Assembly: GCA_018883705.1 (NCBI GenBank)
Contig: JAHLFQ010000191.1
Coordinates: forward strand, 1-7,883
Length of the DNA stretch: 7,883 nucleotides
Direction of reading: 5' to 3'
Source: Candidatus Cellulosilyticum pullistercoris
GTDB lineage: Bacteria > Bacillota > Clostridia > Lachnospirales > Cellulosilyticaceae
Under the pieces are notes generated by a model. It saw nothing but the letters and a program-made list of their open reading frames with translations, was not told where the DNA came from and searched no databases. Each line of letters begins with the position of its first letter. The first letter of the stretch is position 1. Shown piece after piece: positions 1 to 4,330 of the stretch. The position numbers and the translations under genes were made by a program.

Positions 1-38
1 AAGCCTGCTTTTCCGATTCCAATAATGACTATTTTCAT
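1..38 (-). CDS. N-terminus of a Rossmann-fold nucleotide-binding protein (partial, TrkA-like?)
   Basis: Only the first 12 codons lie in the window; they read MKIVIIGIGKAG on the reverse strand. A short hydrophobic beta strand followed by G-x-G-x-x-G is the classic start of an NAD(P)-binding Rossmann fold. An M-K-I-hydrophobic-G-x-G-K-x-G opening is typical of TrkA/KtrA potassium-uptake regulatory subunits, but also occurs in dehydrogenases and other nucleotide-binding proteins. The start is supported by an AGGAG ribosome binding site (complement of 47-51) eight bases upstream and by a good promoter at 88-115. The gene reads out of the window to the left, so the family cannot be settled. The reading frame is fairly certain; the TrkA assignment is a guess. 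Confidence 0.6.
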   Translation of the reverse strand, partial: MKIVIIGIGKAG

Positions 39-87
39 ACCACTTTCTCCTATGTATAGAATTTTAGATAATAATTCAATATTACCT

Positions 88-115
88 AGTATAGCAAAAA
101 AGAATCGTTTGTAAA
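88..115 (-). promoter_or_regulatory. Sigma-A-type promoter of the leftward Rossmann-protein gene
   Basis: On the reverse strand, TTTACA (complement of 110-115) and TATACT (complement of 88-93) are separated by 16 bases. TG-C directly before the -10 box makes it an extended -10. It lies about 50 bases upstream of the start codon at 38. The 13 bases from the -10 box into the presumed start of transcription recur exactly at the exporter-operon promoter (4001-4013). Confidence 0.6.
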
Positions 116-152
116 GTCAAAGAGTTATAATATTTGATAGACTAAAATGTAT

Positions 153-185
153 AGCTAAAGAGATAAAAAATGGACCTCTTTAGCT
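153..185 (-). terminator. Hairpin after the propeller gene, possible terminator
   Basis: A perfect 10-bp inverted repeat (153-162 with 176-185, AGCTAAAGAG/CTCTTTAGCT, 13-base loop) begins 10 bases past the stop codon of the leftward gene at 196-1383. In the leftward direction it is followed by ATACATTTTAG, which is only weakly T-rich, so it is not a textbook intrinsic terminator. The 181-185 arm could alternatively pair with 194-198, next to a T-run right after the stop codon. Position suggests transcript termination or 3'-end protection. Confidence 0.4.
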
Positions 186-195
186 GTAAAAAAAG

Positions 196-1383
196 CTAGA
201 TACGTGGGGGAAGGTCCCAGCCACTTAATTCGTTCATAAAAGCGGCTGTAGCATCATTTAGTGTATTAGATGCGGGGACCTTATTAGAAGCATGTAGATG
301 CTTTGAGGAGGAAGATGAAGGTTCTTTTGTAAGAGGAGAAGTGGGAGCAGGAGCTACTATTTTAGAGTGTGAAGCAAGAACAAGTCCTTCTAGTAATAGT
401 TCTAATTCAGGAGAAACGGTGGTATCTGAATGGAAGTGTTCTACATCTGCCATAGCAATGGTACAAAGTTTAAGACTAGAGCCAATAGCCGCATAAAGCT
501 CATGCGCAATGAGAGACGAGGAGTTATGAGTCAAAAAGTGACAGCGATGAATATTATTTTGTAAAGAGGAAGTAACAGGAATGCTAAAGTTCTGGCCTTG
601 ATCTATAGAAATAAACATTTGGAGCTTATGCTCAATCATGGCATTAATCCAAAGCGCGTGATAATAGCAAAAGATAACAGGCTGAGGTGGGTATTGAGTT
701 GTAGCTAGTGAAGTAATGGTTTGATCTCTTGTATTGAAGTAAAGGAGCTGATATTTACCATGAAGCTCAGCAACATAGGTAATATGAAGAGTGTACTTAT
801 CTAGACATATACTATAATCAACAATAGGTTGGGAAGATTTAAGATAAATAATAGGCTTAACAGCAGTAGGGGTAATTTGAAGTGCATTGAGCTGGTAGAC
901 TTCATCAAAAGTAATATAAAAGATATAGATTGCATCTGAGGTTACAAAATATTTAATATGTTCAGGACGGGTATAGCTGGTAAGTAGTGTTGTAAGTTGA
1001 GGCTGAAGTAAGTTCTCTTGAACGAAGTTATAAGTATTAGAATGTGCTTGGTTAGAAAGGTAGGTAATATAGGGCACATCTTGTAAAGTGTAAATCATAG
1101 GAGAAGAAAGGGTGTAGTTAGAACTATTATTTGAAACTAAAGTATTTTTAATGAAACGATTATTTTCAAAGGTATAGTAGTTTAGATGAGAAGTATCTGG
1201 CATGGTTGCTACATAGAGTTTACCTGTATGATCCATATGAGCGCTATATTCTTGTGTGCTTTGGAACTGAATTTGAATAGGCTTAGGTGAATAGTTAGAT
1301 GAGAAAATTTGACAAAAGACACCATTTTTAGGAGTGGAATCAATCAAGGAAAACGTACGATTGGAATAAAAAATATAAGGCAT
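196..1383 (-). CDS. Hypothetical 395-aa protein, predicted beta-propeller with one Asp-box
   Basis: I do not recognise this family. The protein starts at 1383, with an AGGAGG site about ten bases upstream, and has no signal peptide or membrane segment, so it is probably cytosolic. Residues 1-310 are short beta-strand-like stretches rich in Tyr, Ile, Thr, Ser and Gln, repeating at about 40-50 residues (near 55-82, 95-125, 143-180, 187-228, 235-270 and 278-312). This is the rhythm expected of a six- or seven-bladed beta-propeller. Residues 259-266 (S-I-D-Q-G-Q-N-F) match the Asp-box S/T-x-D-x-G-x-x-W/F found in sialidase-type propellers, but no catalytic Arg triad or Tyr/Glu pair can be assigned. 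A short acidic helix (about 321-338) leads into a Pro/Ser/Ala-rich linker (345-378) with five consecutive Ser. The last 15 residues (AFMNELSGWDLPPRI) look like a separate short helix or docking motif. It is transcribed divergently from the cysteine-rich gene at 1579, with 195 bases between the starts. The fold is inference; no function is proposed. Confidence 0.75.
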   Translation of the reverse strand: MPYIFYSNRTFSLIDSTPKNGVFCQIFSSNYSPKPIQIQFQSTQEYSAHMDHTGKLYVATMPDTSHLNYYTFENNRFIKNTLVSNNSSNYTLSSPMIYTLQDVPYITYLSNQAHSNTYNFVQENLLQPQLTTLLTSYTRPEHIKYFVTSDAIYIFYITFDEVYQLNALQITPTAVKPIIYLKSSQPIVDYSICLDKYTLHITYVAELHGKYQLLYFNTRDQTITSLATTQYPPQPVIFCYYHALWINAMIEHKLQMFISIDQGQNFSIPVTSSLQNNIHRCHFLTHNSSSLIAHELYAAIGSSLKLCTIAMADVEHFHSDTTVSPELELLLEGLVLASHSKIVAPAPTSPLTKEPSSSSSKHLHASNKVPASNTLNDATAAFMNELSGWDLPPRI

Positions 1384-1489
1384 TTAGTAATAACCTCCTT
1401 TGAGTGATAATAAATTGAGGTAATAATTTTAAATAATATTAAACTTAATATTAATATATTGAATACTAAATAAATTTATACATATATGT

Positions 1490-1518
1490 CACCAAAAAAC
1501 TTGAATTTCCATATTATA
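1490..1518 (+). promoter_or_regulatory. Candidate mother-cell (sigma-K-like) promoter of the cysteine-rich gene
   Basis: CACC at 1490-1493 and CATATTATA at 1510-1518 are separated by 16 bases. This matches the Bacillus sigma-K consensus (mACm, 16-17 bases, CATAnnnTA). The predicted start of transcription is near 1525, giving a leader of about 55 bases. I found no good TTGACA/TATAAT pair in the same interval. The sigma-E -10 box is similar (CATA-nnn-T), but no matching sigma-E -35 sits at the right distance. The motif is short and the region AT-rich, so a chance match remains possible. Confidence 0.4.
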
Positions 1519-1536
1519 GTATTGGAAACGACAAAT

Positions 1537-1562
1537 TATGATTTCCAACTTTAGAAATCATA
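1537..1562 (+). promoter_or_regulatory. Leader hairpin abutting the ribosome binding site
   Basis: A perfect 9-bp inverted repeat (TATGATTTC 1537-1545 with GAAATCATA 1554-1562, 8-base loop) ends one base before the AGGAGGT site at 1564-1570. The start codon follows eight bases after that site. Such placement can stabilise the 5' end of an mRNA or modulate ribosome access. The left arm overlaps TTTCCAA (1542-1548), which could instead pair with TTGGAAA at 1522-1528, so two exclusive folds exist if transcription starts far enough upstream. Confidence 0.45.
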
Positions 1563-1578
1563 CAGGAGGTTTTAAATT

Positions 1579-2676
1579 ATGAAAAAAAGTTGTTGTAATA
1601 ACGACATGAAATTTTTTGAGAAACCTAATGCAGGTATCTGTGACATTTGTCACCCTGCTGAAAATAGAATTTCACCTATTGAAGCGACTGCAATGTGTCC
1701 TCCTATTGGAGAACCTAAATTATTAACGATGGTAGCACCAGCTGTATTTGACGAATGTGGTATTAATCTTTGCCGTACTGTATGCGTAGATGAACTTCAA
1801 GATGTTTGTCAAGGTGAGCCAAGAAGAACACCTGACATTCTATTTAGTGGACTTAGTAAATGTGACTTAGTAGATGCAGACAAAATTCAACTTCAGGTAG
1901 TAGATATTGACTTTAACTTTGTAGACCCATGTGGCTGTAGATTTTCTGAAATTCAACCTGCTAAATGTAAACCAAATTTAAGCCGTATTACCTTAAAAGA
2001 CATCGATGTAACTTTTGCTGTGACTGTTATAGATTGCTCTTGTAAAGTTGTTAAACAAGGCATGATGACTGTAAGATATTTAGGCGATGAAAGATGCCCA
2101 GCACATGATCCATGTACAAATCCATCTTGTATTTCATTTGACCTTTATACACCTTATGGTGTAGCTTTTGCTCCAGAAAATCCAATGGGCTGTAATAAAC
2201 TTGTTCCATGTATTAGTTTTATGGGCTTTGTAAATAGCCAACAAGGATTAAGAGAATGTGATAAATCTATGGAAGGTTTCTTGGAATTCCCTGTTAACAA
2301 TACCATTCAACAAGGTATTTCAGCTCAGGCACTTGCTAAAGTTGTATCACGTGATGAGGATTGTTTCTCAATTGGCTTAACTCTTTACTTTAAATCTATC
2401 TACTTTGTTCAATACAAATTCAGACATGAAGGCTTAACTGTTCCACCTAAATTAACACCTGCTGAAGAAGCTAATAATGATTGTTTAGATTTCGTATGTG
2501 GCGACTTACTTGAAAATAGCATTAGACCACTTGAAGTTGGCAGAGATTCTGTAACAATAAGAAATGATAACAGAAATAAAAATAATTCATGTGATAGTTG
2601 TAATAATTCATGTGATAGTTGTACAAAATGTAGTTGTGCAACATGTGGATGTAGTAAATCAGCAGCTTCTAATTAG
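1579..2676 (+). CDS. Cysteine-rich protein, putative spore coat/exosporium component
   Basis: The 365-residue product has 32 cysteines (nearly 9%) spread along its whole length, often as CxxC, CxC or paired Cys: C5-C6, C21/C24, C118/C120, C153/C155. The C-terminal tail (338-356) is a dense run of CxxC and CxC motifs. There is no signal peptide or transmembrane segment, so the protein should be made and assembled in the cytosol, where this many cysteines suggests disulfide cross-linking in a late structure or metal binding. The body (about 100-285) alternates strand-like segments, for example 138-168 and 246-282, faintly reminiscent of beta-rich coat-assembly (SPOCS-type) domains; I cannot confirm this. 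Cysteine-rich coat proteins such as CotY/CotZ and CdeC are known in Bacillus and Clostridioides, and the candidate sigma-K-type promoter upstream fits mother-cell expression. The start has a perfect AGGAGGT site (1564-1570) and the gene ends before a strong terminator. An alternative is a metal-binding or storage protein. Coding status is very secure; the coat role is inference. Confidence 0.85.
   Translation: MKKSCCNNDMKFFEKPNAGICDICHPAENRISPIEATAMCPPIGEPKLLTMVAPAVFDECGINLCRTVCVDELQDVCQGEPRRTPDILFSGLSKCDLVDADKIQLQVVDIDFNFVDPCGCRFSEIQPAKCKPNLSRITLKDIDVTFAVTVIDCSCKVVKQGMMTVRYLGDERCPAHDPCTNPSCISFDLYTPYGVAFAPENPMGCNKLVPCISFMGFVNSQQGLRECDKSMEGFLEFPVNNTIQQGISAQALAKVVSRDEDCFSIGLTLYFKSIYFVQYKFRHEGLTVPPKLTPAEEANNDCLDFVCGDLLENSIRPLEVGRDSVTIRNDNRNKNNSCDSCNNSCDSCTKCSCATCGCSKSAASN
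2581..2622 (+). repeat. Perfect 21-bp tandem duplication in the cysteine-rich tail
   Basis: Two identical, directly adjacent 21-base units (2581-2601 and 2602-2622) each encode N-N-S-C-D-S-C (residues 335-341 and 342-348). They keep the reading frame. Identity at every base, including synonymous positions, indicates a recent slippage-type duplication. The degenerate C-x-x-C and C-x-C residues that follow (351-356) may be older, decayed units. Confidence 0.9.
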
Positions 2677-2683
2677 TTTAAGT

Positions 2684-2726
2684 AAAAAATGCTACAAGGC
2701 CTGTTTAGGCCCTGTAGCATTTTTTT
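2684..2726. terminator. Strong bidirectional intrinsic terminator
   Basis: GCTACA-(A)-GGCCT at 2691-2702 pairs with AGGCC-(C)-TGTAGC at 2707-2718, with one A-C mismatch and a GTTT loop. The stem is flanked by an A-run (2684-2689) and a T-run (2720-2726). It begins about ten bases past the stop codon of the cysteine-rich gene. The A/T flanks make it usable from both strands, so it can also stop read-through of the convergent exporter operon. Confidence 0.92.
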
Positions 2727-2747
2727 ATTGTTATATAAAAATAGAAT

Positions 2748-2774
2748 AAAAAAGTAGATGAGGCCTACTTTTTT
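2748..2774 (-). terminator. Terminator of the exporter operon, overlapping the last stop codon
   Basis: AAAAAAGTAG (2748-2757) pairs with CTACTTTTTT (2765-2774) around a 7-base loop. Read leftward, the hairpin is followed by a T-rich tail (complement of 2748-2741 and beyond). The TAG stop codon of the gene at 2765-3193 lies inside the stem. The stem has few G-C pairs, so it is probably weaker than the bidirectional terminator just beyond it. Confidence 0.65.
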
Positions 2775-3193
2775 CTAGGCTTTCTCCATAGCAAAGGAAG
2801 AAGAGATACAATGACAATAGCACCTGCAATCACGCCAGCTATCTCAAAGGTTAAAGTAGCGTAATCAAGAGCTAGTGAATAGTTTTCATCTAATAAAGCA
2901 GACATCATTCGATATAAACCAAGTCCAGGGACTAAAGGAATGATACCAGCAATAAGGAAAACCGTAATAGGTGTCTTGCGCTTCTTTGCTAATAAATAAG
3001 ATAGTGTAGTAACAACTAATGTAGCTAAAAAAGAAGCAAACACAGAGGAATTACCCTGATCATTTAATAATAAGTAAATAGTCCAGCTAATGGCACCTAC
3101 CATGCCACAAATGAGTAGATGTTTTTTTTGTACATGAAAAACAATAGAAAACCCTATTGTTGAAATAAAAGCGCTTAAAATACTAAGAATCAT
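2765..3193 (-). CDS. Threonine/serine exporter family small subunit (YjjB / ThrE_2-like)
   Basis: This 142-residue, strongly hydrophobic protein has about four membrane segments (roughly residues 3-20, 28-45, 50-68 and 75-95, plus a C-terminal segment near 112-135) and a basic tail. The motif I-P-L-V-P-G-L-G-L-Y at about 84-94 is the P-x-x-P-G signature of the small-subunit half of the ThrE family (YjjB in E. coli, about 157 residues). In Corynebacterium ThrE the two halves are fused and export threonine and serine. In E. coli the YjjP-YjjB pair has been linked to succinate export, so the substrate here is uncertain. Its ATG overlaps the TGA of the preceding gene (ATGA, 3190-3193), indicating translational coupling, and it also has its own AGGAGG site about seven bases upstream. 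The partner half is encoded by the two upstream frames. Confidence 0.88.
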   Translation of the reverse strand: MILSILSAFISTIGFSIVFHVQKKHLLICGMVGAISWTIYLLLNDQGNSSVFASFLATLVVTTLSYLLAKKRKTPITVFLIAGIIPLVPGLGLYRMMSALLDENYSLALDYATLTFEIAGVIAGAIVIVSLLPLLWRKPRKK

Positions 3194-3567
3194 AATAACC
3201 CTCCTAGCCAGTATGAAAGACTGAAAGAGATACCGATACCAGCAGCTAAGGCTACAGCCATAAGGAGTGCTTCAACACCACGTGCAATACCAGAGATTAG
3301 TTCATCGCTAATTGCATCACGTACGGCGGTAGTAAAGGCAACCCCAGGAAGTAGTGGCATAATACAACCGATGACAATAGATTCTATATTTAAGGTATCT
3401 GGGAAGAAAAAATCACAAAGCATTACAGAAAAACCTAGGAAAAGTGAGCAAATAAAAAGTACAAAGAAATTAACAATTTGTTTTCTACCAAGCCTGTATT
3501 GCAAGAATCCAACACCTAAGCCAATAAAGAAAGATAAAATAAATTCTAGAAAACTTGCATTAAACAT
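3190..3567 (-). CDS. Membrane half of a split ThrE_1/YjjP-like exporter subunit
   Basis: The 125 residues form about four membrane segments (roughly 5-25, 30-50, 60-82 and 95-122). They carry G-C-I-M-P-L-L-P-G-V-A-F-T-T-A-V-R-D at about 67-84, the conserved P-L-x-P-G motif of the membrane domain of the ThrE_1 (DUF1212, YjjP) family. Normally this domain is fused to the cytosolic N-terminal domain found in the frame at 3588-3971; together the lengths give the usual approximately 255 residues. The nominal ATG at 3565-3567 has no Shine-Dalgarno sequence. The reading frame stays open upstream of it through G-I-S-C-S-F-F-A-V, residues that look like the missing first half of transmembrane helix 1. 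The piece is therefore probably the 3' part of a frameshifted gene, or is translated by reinitiation about 20 bases after the upstream stop. Confidence 0.7.
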   Translation of the reverse strand: MFNASFLEFILSFFIGLGVGFLQYRLGRKQIVNFFVLFICSLFLGFSVMLCDFFFPDTLNIESIVIGCIMPLLPGVAFTTAVRDAISDELISGIARGVEALLMAVALAAGIGISFSLSYWLGGLL

Positions 3568-3587
3568 AACGGCAAAAAAACTACAAC

Positions 3588-3971
3588 TTATGCCATCCAG
3601 AAAATGACAGTGAAAGGGTTATAGCTAGAGGATTGTTCAATTTCTTTAAGGCGTGTATAACCTTCATCTAAAGTAATAAGGCCATCTACATAATCTCTTG
3701 AAAGTTGATTAAGTCTTTCAACACGATCTAGCCTAGTACTTCTATTTTTAACACGTACAACCTTTGTAGAAAGCGAAAGGTTTTCTCTTTCTATCGTTAC
3801 CATAATACCCGTAGGAATAACAAAGGTATCAACAGAATGAAAATGATGACTTTTTAAAATTCGAGTAATGGTATCTTCGACGCGATAGGTTTCAGCTCCA
3901 CTTTTTAACATTAATTCTCCAGTATGGACAGCAAAATTTAAAATTTTTTCATAGTTTATTTCTGCTTGCAT
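3588..3971 (-). CDS. N-terminal domain of a split ThrE_1/YjjP-like threonine/serine exporter
   Basis: The 127-residue product matches the soluble N-terminal part of ThrE_1/YjjP proteins. It contains G-E-L-M-L-K-S-G-A-E-T-Y-R-V-E-D-T (about 18-34), the family's characteristic 'L-x-x-G-A-E-x-x-R-V-E-d' signature. It then has a beta-rich section (F-V-I-P-T-G-I-M-V-T-I, about 49-59) and a helix region ending in Y-N-P-F-T-V-I-F-W-M-A, which is the beginning of the first membrane helix. A TAA at 3588-3590 cuts the protein off inside that helix, so it lacks all complete membrane segments. The frame one base back continues the helix. Start codon 3971 has an AAAGG site seven bases upstream and a promoter at 4008-4036, so this is the first gene of the leftward operon and is divergent from glyA. 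On its own it should not transport anything; function depends on repair, frameshifting or assembly with the second fragment. Confidence 0.8.
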   Translation of the reverse strand: MQAEINYEKILNFAVHTGELMLKSGAETYRVEDTITRILKSHHFHSVDTFVIPTGIMVTIERENLSLSTKVVRVKNRSTRLDRVERLNQLSRDYVDGLITLDEGYTRLKEIEQSSSYNPFTVIFWMA

Positions 3972-4007
3972 CTCAAAACCTTTCTGTTTCTGTCAATATA
4001 ATTACCT

Positions 4008-4036
4008 AGTATACACTTTGTAAAATGGAGTGTAAA
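4008..4036 (-). promoter_or_regulatory. Sigma-A-type promoter of the exporter operon
   Basis: Reverse-strand TTTACA (complement of 4031-4036) and TATACT (complement of 4008-4013) are 17 bases apart, about 37 bases upstream of the start codon at 3971. The -10 box and the seven bases after it (complement of 4001-4013) are identical to those of the promoter at 88-115. Confidence 0.65.
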
Positions 4037-4191
4037 GCTATAGGGCCTTTAAAAAATAACTTATCTATTTCTAAATATAACAAAGGTATTGAATATTAAA
4101 TAATTTTAGTGATATTATAAAAAGAAGTTATAATAAAACAGATCATTTATATTAAGTAAATACTTATTACAGAGTAGAAATAAAGAATAAG
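4037..4191. other. AT-rich intergenic stretch between exporter operon and glyA
   Basis: No gene is supported here. It contains a 14-base palindrome-like element, TAAGTA-aa-TACTTA (4153-4166), that could be an operator but is also expected by chance in such AT-rich DNA. AACTTATCTAT (4058-4068) is repeated at 4301-4311 in the glyA leader. A TATAAT-like hexamer at about 4129-4134 lacks a convincing -35 box. Confidence 0.4.
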
Positions 4192-4221
4192 TTGGTAACG
4201 TAAAGCAAGTTAATATATAAT
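4192..4221 (+). promoter_or_regulatory. Probable glyA promoter
   Basis: A perfect -10 hexamer TATAAT (4216-4221) lies 18 bases after TTGGTA (4192-4197), a moderate match to TTGACA. It predicts a transcript start near 4228 and a leader of about 100 bases containing the hairpins at 4251-4310. Confidence 0.5.
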
Positions 4222-4250
4222 GATGATAGATAAAAAATAATTGATATGAA

Positions 4251-4310
4251 TAAACAAGCCTTACCCTAAGAGTATGAGGCTTATTTAGATAAATCATATA
4301 AACTTATCTA
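4251..4310 (+). promoter_or_regulatory. Structured glyA leader: two adjacent hairpins
   Basis: Hairpin one pairs 4251-4261 with 4277-4287 (GCCT/AGGC core, one C-A mismatch) and can be extended inside by TAC 4262-4264 with GTA 4272-4274. Hairpin two pairs TAGATAA 4286-4292 with TTATCTA 4304-4310 and ends seven bases before the AGGAGGGG site. Two bases are shared, so the stems compete slightly. Hairpin one is not followed by a real T-run (TTATTTAG), so it is not a clear terminator. I see no match to glycine, SAM or T-box leader signatures. Its role is unknown. Confidence 0.45.
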
Positions 4311-4330
4311 TAAATGTAGGAGGGGAAAGA

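Noticed and set aside
2564..2749. 61-residue forward frame overlapping the end of the cysteine-rich gene
   Set aside because: It lies in another frame over the tandem repeat and terminator; its sequence is a repetitive shadow (Ile/Val runs) with no ribosome binding site.
3575..3600. Programmed ribosomal frameshift in the exporter gene
   Set aside because: The 7-base T-run (as read on the reverse strand) lies after the stop codon, and no slippery X-XXY-YYZ heptamer precedes it in the 27-base overlap, so a mutation or sequence error is simpler.
3371..3607. 78-residue forward frame antisense to the exporter genes
   Set aside because: Lys-rich composition is the antisense image of Phe/Leu codons of membrane helices; no ribosome binding site.
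4115..4297. 60-residue reverse frame in the glyA upstream region
   Set aside because: AT-rich intergenic DNA with Tyr/Leu/Phe-dominated translation and no ribosome binding site; it covers the predicted glyA promoter.
4222..4330. Glycine riboswitch or T-box upstream of glyA
   Set aside because: The leader is only about 100 bases, lacks the conserved cores of those RNAs and has no terminator with a T-run.
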